Positions 26,836-35,320 of a stretch of 64,000 bases of DNA are shown piece by piece (position 1 is the first letter of the stretch; each line of letters starts with the position of its first letter). Location of the stretch: positions 1-64,000 of the forward strand of contig ONLU01000004.1 of the NCBI GenBank assembly GCA_900318795.1, in the 5' to 3' direction. The position numbers were made by a program, and so were the translations under genes. The notes beneath the pieces were generated by a model that was given only the letters and a program-made list of their open reading frames with translations, had not been told where the DNA came from and did no database searches. Source of the DNA: an uncultured Prevotellaceae bacterium. GTDB lineage: Bacteria; Bacteroidota; Bacteroidia; Bacteroidales; Bacteroidaceae.

Positions 26836-28055
26836 TCCTTGGTACACATTTCCCATACCAGTTTGAGCCAGATGATGGTTACTGGCAAGGACTTAAGCGC
26901 AAAAGGTCGTATGCAATAATAACGGACATCTCCAGGGAACAGGTCTGTAGGCGATAACGAAGTCAGGATAAAACAGAACACCAATAAAACCATATCAAGT
27001 CTTCCCCGCTTCCAGGGCACAGCAATATACCAGATGGCAACACCCAGCATGGATATGATGTAGCTACTGTTTTCAGACCCTGTGCTCAAGATGTTGACAA
27101 TGATCAGCACCAGCGCCAGGCACATCAGCTGGAACGAGTGCGCCCTATATTGATTGAAACGGAGCCAAGGCAGAGCACTATAGATCATGGCGGGGATAAT
27201 GATCCACAAATCACTCCATGTTGACACCCACCAGTTGGTAGCATCGAATTGCTTTCCTGCATTCGCAAAAACCTCGTAGTAGGCAGAAAGTCCGGCTGTG
27301 ACGGCATAGCCTATCTTGCGCACCATGCCTAACAGGCTAATGTTCTGGAAATCAGACAGCATGTTCTCCTGCGACTTCTCCGACAGGCATCTGAACCATT
27401 CTACATATTGTTCTAATTCATACTCAACACCAAAGAAGGGCATAGGCAGTGCAATGAGTACTATTGTCCAAATAATCAGCCACATCATGAATTTGGACTT
27501 ACTCCTGGCAAAGAAGAAAAAGGCTAGACCAACGATACCGTAAATTTTAACCAATGTGCCTAGTACAATCCAGAAGGCTGCCCACATGTCCTTACCCTGA
27601 CGAATGGCAGTATAGGTAAGAAGTATCATAGCTGCTGTGGCTACATTGAATTGTGACATGCCCAAGGCATTGAGCATCTCATGGGCAGTTAGCCAAATGA
27701 CCACCACTTTTTGCTCGGTGGTCAGTGTGCTTTTCTTGATGGCCCACCAAAGAAAGAGAGCAAGAGCTAAATGCCACAAGGCCACACCGACCCAGAGAGA
27801 AGGTATGACAGCAAATGGCGCGATAATCAGGCTGAAGATGGGACCATAGTGGTTTACATCTCCGTGATCCCCATAGTTCTCAAAAAGACTCCGGCCTTGT
27901 AGTGCGTGCCAGAAGGTATATTTATAGATTAAGAAATTGTTGAAATTGTGCATGTGCAGGCCAACGGAAATGGCAACCATCAGCATCCACAGTGAAAACT
28001 GCGTCCATTTGTTGCGCCAGAAGGGGAGTTGAATTAATCGGGATAGTTTGTTCAT
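26811..28055 (-). CDS. GT87/DUF2029-like polyprenyl-phosphate-dependent glycosyltransferase
   Basis: The 414-aa polytopic protein starts MNKLSRLIQLPFWRNKW and has about ten hydrophobic helices. A periplasmic loop after helix 1 (YKYTFWHALQGRSLFENYGD) carries acidic residues, as in GT-C enzymes of the GT87 group that use polyprenyl-phosphate sugars. I cut the start to 28055 because the longer frame runs into the GT11 gene, whose coding strand is the same. A paralogous domain is fused to a formylglycine-generating-enzyme domain at 32466-34382. Confidence 0.82.
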   Translation of the reverse strand: MNKLSRLIQLPFWRNKWTQFSLWMLMVAISVGLHMHNFNNFLIYKYTFWHALQGRSLFENYGDHGDVNHYGPIFSLIIAPFAVIPSLWVGVALWHLALALFLWWAIKKSTLTTEQKVVVIWLTAHEMLNALGMSQFNVATAAMILLTYTAIRQGKDMWAAFWIVLGTLVKIYGIVGLAFFFFARSKSKFMMWLIIWTIVLIALPMPFFGVEYELEQYVEWFRCLSEKSQENMLSDFQNISLLGMVRKIGYAVTAGLSAYYEVFANAGKQFDATNWWVSTWSDLWIIIPAMIYSALPWLRFNQYRAHSFQLMCLALVLIIVNILSTGSENSSYIISMLGVAIWYIAVPWKRGRLDMVLLVFCFILTSLSPTDLFPGDVRYYCIRPFALKSLPVTIIWLKLVWEMCTKDYRESNRS

Positions 28056-28080
28056 TAGGATTTGATAGTGGTAATTCTTG

Positions 28081-28905
28081 CTAAATAATTCTTCGGAACC
28101 AGTAGTCAAAGGTCTTGAAATCGGAAAGTTCAAGGCCACGGCTGCTGACTTGGTCCATCCGGCAGAGCGGAATGTCACGATACATGGCAGCAACCAGCGA
28201 GTAGGTGCTGGGAGGTCCGATGATATAGTCGCATTCAGATAACATGAATAGATCTTCCACAGCATTGCCGCCAAGTAGGTGAATGTGAATACGGGAGCCT
28301 GTGTCTTGCAGTAGAGCCTTGAACTTGGCTGCCGACACCTCTGGGTCATTGGTCGAAAGGCAAACATCGACATCCTGTGCTGGTTCCAGTGCTGCGAATT
28401 GTCTGATGAAATCAGCATAGACGGCATCGTCGTAGCAGTAGGCTCCGTCTTTCCACACGGCATAATCGCCACGACGGATATGCACACCTAGTTTGGTGCC
28501 TGTCCATTCTTTCATCTTGGTCTTGACAGGTTCTGTGTATGATGGATCAATGGTAAATAAATCGCAGATTTCATCACGATATTTCTGAAACAGGTCATAG
28601 TATCTCACATACCACCCGCTAACCACAATATGCTTGTGGCGTAGCATCTTTTTTTCCAAAGCTTCAGGGTCACAGTCGTCATGCTTGAAACTGGCGGTAG
28701 GTAATATTTTGATGGCTGCCAACAATTTAGCAATCACATAGAGGGGGAAGCTTACTAAGTTGGAATGTGAAATCTTGAAATAAGGGTATTTGTAACTAAA
28801 ACGCATGGACATCACTTTGCGGCCATGTTCGCGCCCCCAGGCATAAACATGGGCAAACTGCAACAGGTTGTTGCACATCTGACTCTTGTCTCTTGCGAAA
28901 ATCAT
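28081..28905 (-). CDS. GT11-like alpha-1,2-fucosyltransferase
   Basis: The 274-aa protein carries the fucosyltransferase motif LGVHIRRGDYAVW and a C-terminal block CDYIIGPPSTYSLVAAMY typical of GT11 alpha-1,2-fucosyltransferases. The N-terminal CNNLLQFAHVYAWGREHGRK is also family-like. It would add fucose from GDP-fucose to a surface glycan. It is followed 25 bp later by the GT87 gene and preceded by a TACCTTTG element at 28920-28927. Confidence 0.88.
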   Translation of the reverse strand: MIFARDKSQMCNNLLQFAHVYAWGREHGRKVMSMRFSYKYPYFKISHSNLVSFPLYVIAKLLAAIKILPTASFKHDDCDPEALEKKMLRHKHIVVSGWYVRYYDLFQKYRDEICDLFTIDPSYTEPVKTKMKEWTGTKLGVHIRRGDYAVWKDGAYCYDDAVYADFIRQFAALEPAQDVDVCLSTNDPEVSAAKFKALLQDTGSRIHIHLLGGNAVEDLFMLSECDYIIGPPSTYSLVAAMYRDIPLCRMDQVSSRGLELSDFKTFDYWFRRII

Positions 28906-28919
28906 AATGGTTTCGAATG

Positions 28920-28927
28920 CAAAGGTA
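28920..28927 (-). promoter_or_regulatory. Promoter -7 element for the GT11/GT87 pair
   Basis: The minus strand reads TACCTTTG, 15 bp before the GT11 ATG. Confidence 0.7.
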
Positions 28928-28989
28928 CAAAATTAATTCCACACAGCTTCTATTGGCAGGTGACAATTGAATGATTTTAGGGAAAAATC

Positions 28990-29020
28990 TTTGGTAATTG
29001 CAGAAAAATAAGTAATTTTG
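28990..29020 (+). promoter_or_regulatory. Promoter of the DUF6492 gene
   Basis: TTTG at 28990-28993 and TAATTTTG at 29013-29020 with a 19-bp spacer give a textbook Bacteroidota promoter. Confidence 0.8.
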
Positions 29021-29052
29021 CAGAAAAGGTTTAGAAGAAAGATATAGAATTT

Positions 29053-29898
29053 ATGTCTCAGCTCCGTAAAATCAGATATCGTTTGTTTGCCTGGAAAAGA
29101 TTTCCCCAGTTGCAATCGTCAGCAGAAGCTATTGATGTGGTTATCCCCATTGTGGGTAAGGACCTGCGCATTCTACCACTATGTCTCGAAGGTGTGTACC
29201 ACTGCGTAGCACATCCTATACAGCAGATTTATATTGTGGCACCTGCACAGGATGAGATTGTTTGCTTCTGTGAGGAGCATGGGTTGCAGTTTGTCGACGA
29301 AAGGGAAGTGTTCGGATTCGGCCCTAAAGAGCTGAACCTGCAGATTCAGAATGCAGATGGCTCCCAAAGCAATCGCAGCGGCTGGCTCTTTCAACAGCTC
29401 ATCAAACTAAGTGGCAGGGTCGGTACCTGTCAACACTATTTATGTATTGACGCTGATCATGTGCTGATACGTCCGCATGTCTTCTTGACGCAAGATAACA
29501 AGACAGTGTTCTATATGAGTTATGAGGAGCATCAGCCATATTACGATAACATCCATCGACTATTGCCAAATTTGGCCTTGGATAAACTCTCTTATGTAGA
29601 CCATAAGATGCTTTTCGACAAGCAGCAGGTGGAAAGGCTGCATCAGGCACTTACTCAAGGCACTGGCTTGTCGTGGACGGATGTGGTGCTGAAGAGTTAT
29701 GACCGAAGTAGCTTTGCCGGATTTTCGGAATTTGAACTGTATGGAAACTTTGTAGTTGATAAAGTACAGCGTCCTTGGCTTCAGAAAAGGTTGCCCTATA
29801 AAAAGATGGCTGACTACGACACCTTGCAGCGGCAGTGGAGCAGGTCGCGTTGGTCGCTGACTTTTCCAGACTATATGCGGCAGAATAAGAAAGAATAG
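29053..29898 (+). CDS. DUF6492-like putative glycosyltransferase
   Basis: The 281-aa protein has a GT-A-like start, AIDVVIPIVGKDLRILPLCL, and a D-x-D motif in YLCIDADHVLIRP near residue 137, matching DUF6492 proteins, which resemble glycosyltransferases. It has no membrane segment. It is followed 5 bp later by gtrA-like and then an LTA synthase-like gene, so glycan modification is likely. The substrate is unknown. Confidence 0.75.
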   Translation: MSQLRKIRYRLFAWKRFPQLQSSAEAIDVVIPIVGKDLRILPLCLEGVYHCVAHPIQQIYIVAPAQDEIVCFCEEHGLQFVDEREVFGFGPKELNLQIQNADGSQSNRSGWLFQQLIKLSGRVGTCQHYLCIDADHVLIRPHVFLTQDNKTVFYMSYEEHQPYYDNIHRLLPNLALDKLSYVDHKMLFDKQQVERLHQALTQGTGLSWTDVVLKSYDRSSFAGFSEFELYGNFVVDKVQRPWLQKRLPYKKMADYDTLQRQWSRSRWSLTFPDYMRQNKKE

Positions 29899-29903
29899 AA
29901 ACA

Positions 29904-30323
29904 ATGACACGGAAAGTATTTGACAGAACGTTCATTACATTTTTAGCGGTCGGGGTGGTGAACACGCTCTTTGGTACGGCTATCATGTTTGTGCTTTACA
30001 ATGTCTTTGACTGTAGTTACTGGGTGTCGTCGTTTTGTGACTACTTCTTTGGCAGCATACTTAGCTATTTTCTTAACAAGCATTTCACTTTCCATTATCA
30101 GGGGACAGACTGGCGCAGTATCGTAAAGTTTGTGTTGAACATCGTGGTGTGTTACTTGATAGCCTATAGTCTGGCATTGCCTTTGACACGCTACGCCTTG
30201 GAGAGCATGCACTTTAGCAAGGTGGTTGTGGAGAATATTGCCATGTTGGTGGGTACAGGACTCTTTATGGTAATCAACTATTTGGGACAGAAGTTTTTTG
30301 CTTTCAACAGAAAGGATGCCTAA
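29904..30323 (+). CDS. GtrA family membrane protein
   Basis: The 139-aa protein has four membrane helices with FLAVGVVNTLFGTAIMF at the start and a loop YFLNKHFTFHYQ, typical of GtrA. GtrA proteins are thought to flip undecaprenyl-phosphate-linked sugars made by GtrB-type GT2 enzymes. A GtrB/DPM-like GT2 lies at 34382-35320 and GT87-type transferases at 26811 and 32466, so the three parts of such a system are all in this locus. Confidence 0.9.
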   Translation: MTRKVFDRTFITFLAVGVVNTLFGTAIMFVLYNVFDCSYWVSSFCDYFFGSILSYFLNKHFTFHYQGTDWRSIVKFVLNIVVCYLIAYSLALPLTRYALESMHFSKVVVENIAMLVGTGLFMVINYLGQKFFAFNRKDA

Positions 30324-30393
30324 GCCGCTGCTTGGTGAGTGACATGGTTAAAAATTAAATGAGAAAAAGGCAAGGAGTTACAAATATATTATG

Positions 30394-30401
30394 TACCTTT
30401 G
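30394..30401 (+). promoter_or_regulatory. Promoter -7 element for the second LTA synthase-like gene
   Basis: TACCTTTG lies 20 bp before the ATG at 30422, inside a longer open frame. It supports the shorter start. Confidence 0.65.
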
Positions 30402-30421
30402 CATTTAAAATCCAAGAATTG

Positions 30422-32236
30422 ATGAAACGAATCAAGTCTTTTCTGACCATATTCTTGCTTTGGACTGTTGTAGGAATAGTGAGCAAGGTGGCTTTCCTCG
30501 CCATCTATCATTCGCTATTTAAGGATGTGGAATGGACTGACCAGTTGGCTGTATTATGGTATGGATTGCGACTGGATATGGCTATAGCTGGTTATCTGAC
30601 CATAGTCCCGGGACTGCTACTGATGATAAGTCTCTGGTATTGGGGGAAAGTGCTGCAATGGGTGTGGAAAGCCTTCTTCCTGTTGACAGCCATTGCCACT
30701 GCATTAGGCTATGTGGCTAACCTCGGCCTCTATGGATATTGGGGATTTCCGTTAGACAACACTCCTCTTCTTTATGTCAAAACTTCGCCTGCTGATGCGA
30801 TAGCTAGTCTGACACTCTGGCAAATGGCTGGTGCTGTGCTGGCCTGGGGTGTCTGTGCGCTGGTGGTTTACAAATTGCCTCATCCACTGCCTGCTGACGA
30901 AAGGAAACACCCTCGCGGATGGCAACGTTTTGCAGAACTGGTATTGTTGTTCGTGATGGAGGGCGCTTTGCTATTACCCATCCGGGGTGGGGTGGGAACA
31001 GGTACTAACCATACCGGCAGCGTATATTTCTCTGAGAACATCCGTGTGAATCATGCAACGGTGAATCCTCTTTTTTGTTTCTTCGAGTCGGTGGTGCATC
31101 AGGAAGAGATAGGCACGAAATACCGTTTCATGGAAGCGGAAGAGGCAGACCGACTCTTTGCCCAGATTACTTACACCCATCTTCGGAAAGACACCCTACG
31201 GACATTGCAGCATCCAAACGTGATACTGATAGTCCTGGAGAGTTTCTCGGATACGGTGATGAGGGTGAAAGGGGTTACTCCCCATCTCCGGCGGATGACG
31301 GATGAGGGCCTTTATTTCACTTCTTTTTATGCCAACAGTTTCCGAACCGACAGGGCGCTTGTCTCCATTCATAGTGGTTTGCCTGCTCAACCAACGATGA
31401 GCGTGATGGATATTCCAAGGATAAGCACTTCACTTCCTTCCATTGCTGGCCAGTTGGGAAAGAGCGGATATCATACGGTTTTCTACTATGGGGGAGATAT
31501 CAACTATAGTAATATGCGCTCTTACTTTGCTGGAACGGGCTTCCAGAAGATTGTGTCGGATACCGATTTCCCCATGTCGTTACGAACAGGGAAGTGGGGC
31601 GTAGCTGACGGAGGCGTCTTTGAACGTATGTTGGCAGACATCAAGGCAGACAATTCAGGGCATCCTTTCTTCCGTAGCTTTATGACGGGTAGTAGCCATG
31701 AGCCTTTTGATGTGCCTGATTACCACAAGTTTAAAGACGACGAAGTGTTGAATGCCTTCTCCTATACAGACCATTGTCTAGGGCGTTTCATCGATGAACT
31801 GAAAAAGTTGCCCAGCTGGAAGAATACCCTTGTTGCTATTGTGCCAGACCATTTGGGGGCTTTTCCAGACCGACAGGACAATTATCATCTCTGGCGTTAT
31901 CATGTGCCTTTTGTGATTCTTGGAGGACAGATTCCTGCTGGTGTGCAATGTCATACCGTGGGTTCCCAAATAGATATTGCAGCTACCTTGCTGGGACTTT
32001 TGGGTATAGACCATCAAGATTTTCCGTACTCAAAAGACCTGCTTGACGAACAATCTCCTCATTTTGCCTTCTTTACCTTCCCTGATGCAATGGGTATGGT
32101 CACGGACACGAGTGCTGTTGTCTACGATAATACGGATGGGAGGGTGCATCTGTCAGAAAATGCGAAGGATGGTCAATTGCTTCGTAAGGCAAAGGCCTAT
32201 CTGCAGAAATTGTATGATGACTTGGATAAGCGATAG
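30422..32236 (+). CDS. LTA synthase-like membrane sulfatase-fold transferase (second copy)
   Basis: The 604-aa protein starts MKRIKSFLTIFLLWTVVGIV. It has about five membrane helices to residue 190, then a sulfatase-fold domain beginning NVILIVLESFSDTVMRV. The nucleophile block reads ANSFRTDRALVS with Thr, as in true LTA synthases; the metal blocks SSHEPFDVP and VAIVPDHLGAFPD follow. It is only distantly similar to the copy at 20201. The probable role is transfer of phosphoglycerol or phosphoethanolamine to periplasmic glycans or LPS. The gene ends before the large 11-bp repeat array. Confidence 0.88.
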   Translation: MKRIKSFLTIFLLWTVVGIVSKVAFLAIYHSLFKDVEWTDQLAVLWYGLRLDMAIAGYLTIVPGLLLMISLWYWGKVLQWVWKAFFLLTAIATALGYVANLGLYGYWGFPLDNTPLLYVKTSPADAIASLTLWQMAGAVLAWGVCALVVYKLPHPLPADERKHPRGWQRFAELVLLFVMEGALLLPIRGGVGTGTNHTGSVYFSENIRVNHATVNPLFCFFESVVHQEEIGTKYRFMEAEEADRLFAQITYTHLRKDTLRTLQHPNVILIVLESFSDTVMRVKGVTPHLRRMTDEGLYFTSFYANSFRTDRALVSIHSGLPAQPTMSVMDIPRISTSLPSIAGQLGKSGYHTVFYYGGDINYSNMRSYFAGTGFQKIVSDTDFPMSLRTGKWGVADGGVFERMLADIKADNSGHPFFRSFMTGSSHEPFDVPDYHKFKDDEVLNAFSYTDHCLGRFIDELKKLPSWKNTLVAIVPDHLGAFPDRQDNYHLWRYHVPFVILGGQIPAGVQCHTVGSQIDIAATLLGLLGIDHQDFPYSKDLLDEQSPHFAFFTFPDAMGMVTDTSAVVYDNTDGRVHLSENAKDGQLLRKAKAYLQKLYDDLDKR

Positions 32237-32301
32237 TTCTACATAACGGTGATTTTAATTATTCGCAACAGACTTATTCCCTCGCTCTATCCATACCCTA
32301 T

Positions 32302-32457
32302 CCAAGTAGTACTCAAGTACTACCCAAGTATATGCAAGCTTTTTGGACTTGGCTACACCTTGGGTAGACCTTGGCTACACCTTGGGTAGACCTTGGGTGG
32401 ATCTTGGGTAGACCTTGGGTGGATCTTGGGTGGATCTTGGGTGGATCTTGGGTGAAG
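32302..32457. repeat. 11-bp tandem array with inverted partner between convergent genes
   Basis: Ten consecutive 11-bp units run from 32348 to 32457: CTTGGCTACAC, CTTGGGTAGAC and CTTGGGTGGAT types. Three related units occur in the opposite direction at 32302-32334 (CCAAGTAGTAC type, the complement of CTTGGGTAGTA-like units). The 229-bp gap between the convergent genes holds no ORF. Transcripts from either side could fold the two blocks together. Confidence 0.9.
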
Positions 32458-32465
32458 TATGAAGC

Positions 32466-34382
32466 TTATAATGCAAGTCTAAAACCTACTAGGTCACGAC
32501 GACGGCGTTGGTCATAGGGATAACGATTTGTAGAGCGACAATAGCGGGGACTACAGTCATAGCCTCCTCCGCGAATGACATGGAAATTGCTGGAAGGCTT
32601 ACTGGTGGGCGTCTTACGATACCAGTCTTCACACCATTCCCATAAACTTCCTGACATATCGTAGAGACCCAGTTCGTTGGGTTTAAACTGAGCAACAGGC
32701 GTAGGAATGCGTTCCTTAGAGTTCATATAAGCTACCTCGTCAAGACGGTTGCTGCCGGCATAGAGATAACCCTTCGATTTCTTTCCGCCACGGGCTGCAT
32801 ACTCCCATTCGGCTTCGGTAGGTAAACGGAAATGCTCGCCTGTCAGAGCATTCAGTTTGCTGATGAATTCCTGACACATATCGTAGGTGACATATTCTAC
32901 AGGCCACTGGCCATTGCCGCGATGCCTGGAGCGGTTCTTGAGCATAACAGCTTCCCAAAGCTCCTGCGTCACTTCTGTCTCTCCGATATAATAGTCACCA
33001 AGAGTTTCCTGATGTCGCACCTCGTCTTCGTCGGCAAGGGTGTCGTTAGGTTGATGTCCCATCATAAAACTGCCACCTTCTACAAGTCGCATCTTATAAG
33101 TTACACCTTTCACTTTTAGTATTCGTAGACTCGACTTTGACTGTGCCTGAGTTCCCAAGGGCAGTAGCAACATCAACAAAGGCAACAGAAGCTTCAGCTC
33201 TACTTTCTTACTTCTTACGTCAGCCATCATCCATCTGTCGGGGCCAACAGCCCACCAGACTATGCGTAGCCAGCAAATGAAATAGGTATAGACATCCAGC
33301 CAGAAGGTCTCATGAATGTATTCGTGTAGCCATGATGGACACAGTACATCGGTAGGAAGGATTCCAAAGTTGACAAACAAAAGCCAGAAAAGTGTCCAAT
33401 CCAGCCATGTACGTTTGGGGCGGAGCCAGAAGGCCATCGCATAACTGGTGAGTGGAATGATATAGGTGTGCGTTTCGGGACTATCGCTTAAAAGGATGAT
33501 ATACCCCATGACGATGGCTAATGCCTGAACTCGAAATTCGAAGTTCTGCCAGCGCTTATATCGCCAGAAAAAGAGGAGGGCTAAAATGGCTAAGACCCCC
33601 ATCTGCACAAGTCTGTAATTAGGCAGCAAGAGGGGCTTAAGCCCGCGTGCAAACAACAGTCCTACATAATCAACGGCAGAATGGTGGGTATTAATCATAT
33701 CGATGGTTCCCTGATAAAGCGAAATAAAGCTGTCGAAGGAAGGATTGATAGCAGGCAACAACAAGAGACCTGCACCACAAAGGGCTGCATATCCGAAGTT
33801 GCGTAATGTCTTGGGATAACAGAATAATAAAACCAATTCGGCAGCACCATAGATTTTGGTAGTGGCTGATATCATGATGAGCAAAACGGCCCAAAACGGT
33901 TTGTTCTTTTCCAATAGGACGAATGCAAAGATGAAGATATAGCATACCACCGTATTGTACTGATAGCAGAAAATGCTCTGCATGAGTACAGATAGCAGAA
34001 AAAGGTATATCTTGGTGCGATGAGGGGCTAAAGGCTTGGGCAGCATCCATATGGCCAAAGAAAACAAGACGAAATTGCCAATGTTCCATACGTATGGCCC
34101 TAACCACCATGGTAATAGGAAAATAGGTGCAAAGATTACACAGAACACAGGAAGGTAGAGAAAGTAGAGCGCATGAGCCTGAGCGAACTCCAAGGTATAG
34201 GGAGTAAGTCCTTCCCAGAACATTCGGGTAGAGTCCTGATAGTCAAAATAGTTGGTGTTGCGTCCTCTCACTACTTCTATCGTAGTGGCAAGTAGCGTGA
34301 TGGTCATACCCAGCCAGAACAGGCATCGGGGGTTTAAAAAGAACCATTTGACAGCCTGTAAAACTTTCTTTATGGGTTTCAT
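32466..34382 (-). CDS. Fusion: GT87-like membrane glycosyltransferase + formylglycine-generating-enzyme (SUMF1) domain
   Basis: The 638-aa protein has two parts. Residues 1 to about 380 are polytopic and GT87/DUF2029-like, with loop YFDYQDSTRMFWEGLTPYTL; this is a paralog of the product of 26811-28055. Residues about 420-638 are an FGE-sulfatase domain: GGSFMMG, IGETEVTQELWEAVM, RLPTEAEWEYAARGG, YDMSGSLWEWCEDWY, and a final RGGGYDCSPRYCRSTN with C-x4-C, the spacing of the copper cysteines of true FGEs. Between them, MADVRSKK (from residue 386, ATG at 33225-33227) plus LLLPLLMLLLPLGTQAQ looks like a complete signal peptide. A former separate secreted gene may have been joined in frame, or it may still start internally. 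It overlaps the GT2 gene by 1 bp. Confidence 0.85.
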   Translation of the reverse strand: MKPIKKVLQAVKWFFLNPRCLFWLGMTITLLATTIEVVRGRNTNYFDYQDSTRMFWEGLTPYTLEFAQAHALYFLYLPVFCVIFAPIFLLPWWLGPYVWNIGNFVLFSLAIWMLPKPLAPHRTKIYLFLLSVLMQSIFCYQYNTVVCYIFIFAFVLLEKNKPFWAVLLIMISATTKIYGAAELVLLFCYPKTLRNFGYAALCGAGLLLLPAINPSFDSFISLYQGTIDMINTHHSAVDYVGLLFARGLKPLLLPNYRLVQMGVLAILALLFFWRYKRWQNFEFRVQALAIVMGYIILLSDSPETHTYIIPLTSYAMAFWLRPKRTWLDWTLFWLLFVNFGILPTDVLCPSWLHEYIHETFWLDVYTYFICWLRIVWWAVGPDRWMMADVRSKKVELKLLLPLLMLLLPLGTQAQSKSSLRILKVKGVTYKMRLVEGGSFMMGHQPNDTLADEDEVRHQETLGDYYIGETEVTQELWEAVMLKNRSRHRGNGQWPVEYVTYDMCQEFISKLNALTGEHFRLPTEAEWEYAARGGKKSKGYLYAGSNRLDEVAYMNSKERIPTPVAQFKPNELGLYDMSGSLWEWCEDWYRKTPTSKPSSNFHVIRGGGYDCSPRYCRSTNRYPYDQRRRRDLVGFRLAL

Positions 34383-35320
34383 CAGATAATTTCCTTAATA
34401 TGATAGAGAGGACGACGCTTGACTTCGGTGTATATTTTACCGATATAGACACCAGTGACCCCCATTGATGTCAGTATGAATCCGCCAACCAGCCATACAC
34501 TGAGTATGAGAGAAGCCCATCCGGGAACGGCTGTATGCACAATTAAAGCGTGTAGTACATAGACTCCAATAAGCAAACTGATCAAGAGAAAGACTAATCC
34601 AAGATAGAAGATGGCATACATGGGCTTGATACTGAAAGCTGTAATGCCATTCAATGCCAATCCCAGCATCTTGCTTAGAGTGTATTTCGACGAACCGGCA
34701 TAGCGCTCGCTGATGACATCGTCCACTGTAGTAGTTTGCAAACCGATATGCGGGATGAGACCTCGCAGGTAGAGATTGTGCTCTTTATAGCTGGCCAGCA
34801 TCTCTAGAGAGCGCTTGCTCATCAGCCTAAAATCAGCATGGTTATAGACGCTCTCCACACCCATCGAACTTTGGAGTTTGTAGAATGCCTGGGCTGTCAT
34901 GCGCTTCATCAGTGGGTCGGCTTTACGTGATGTCTTGACACCATATATAATTTCATTGCCTTCCTCAAACAGTTTAACCATCTGAGGGATACACTCAATG
35001 TCATCTTGCAGGTCTGCATCTATTGTAACAATGGCATCAGCCCAGTCTTTGGCAGTCATCATGCCTGCCATGATGGCATTCTGGTGTCCCACGTTACGTG
35101 CCAGATTGATACCTTTGACAAATGGGTTCTCGCGATGCAACTCCTCTATGATCTGCCAAGTTTTATCGCGACTGCCGTCATTGACAAAGACCATCATACT
35201 GTCTTGGCTGATAAGGCCTTCGCTAATCATACGCTCAAACAATGCTGTCAGACGCTCTACAGAATGTTTTAGCACTTCTTCTTCATTATAGCATGGAGAG
35301 ACTGTAGCTAATTTAATCAT
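34382..35320 (-). CDS. GtrB/DPM-like GT2 glycosyltransferase
   Basis: The 312-aa protein starts MIKLATVSPCYNEEEVLKHS and has DADLQDDIE in the GT-A domain (about residues 103-111) and two C-terminal membrane helices (about 232-295), the build of GtrB and dolichyl-phosphate mannosyltransferases. It should load a sugar onto undecaprenyl phosphate. The product would suit GtrA (29904) as flippase and the adjacent GT87 domain as user. It overlaps the fusion gene (TGATG) and the deacetylase gene (ATGA). Confidence 0.92.
   Translation of the reverse strand: MIKLATVSPCYNEEEVLKHSVERLTALFERMISEGLISQDSMMVFVNDGSRDKTWQIIEELHRENPFVKGINLARNVGHQNAIMAGMMTAKDWADAIVTIDADLQDDIECIPQMVKLFEEGNEIIYGVKTSRKADPLMKRMTAQAFYKLQSSMGVESVYNHADFRLMSKRSLEMLASYKEHNLYLRGLIPHIGLQTTTVDDVISERYAGSSKYTLSKMLGLALNGITAFSIKPMYAIFYLGLVFLLISLLIGVYVLHALIVHTAVPGWASLILSVWLVGGFILTSMGVTGVYIGKIYTEVKRRPLYHIKEII

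Noticed and set aside
26811..28487. Longer 558-aa reading of the GT87 gene
   Set aside because: The first 144 codons are the GT11 gene read in another frame; the true start is at 28055.
20201..32236. The sulfatase-fold proteins as substrates of the FGE domain
   Set aside because: They have Ser or Thr, with no CxPxR motif, at the nucleophile block, so formylglycine maturation is not expected.
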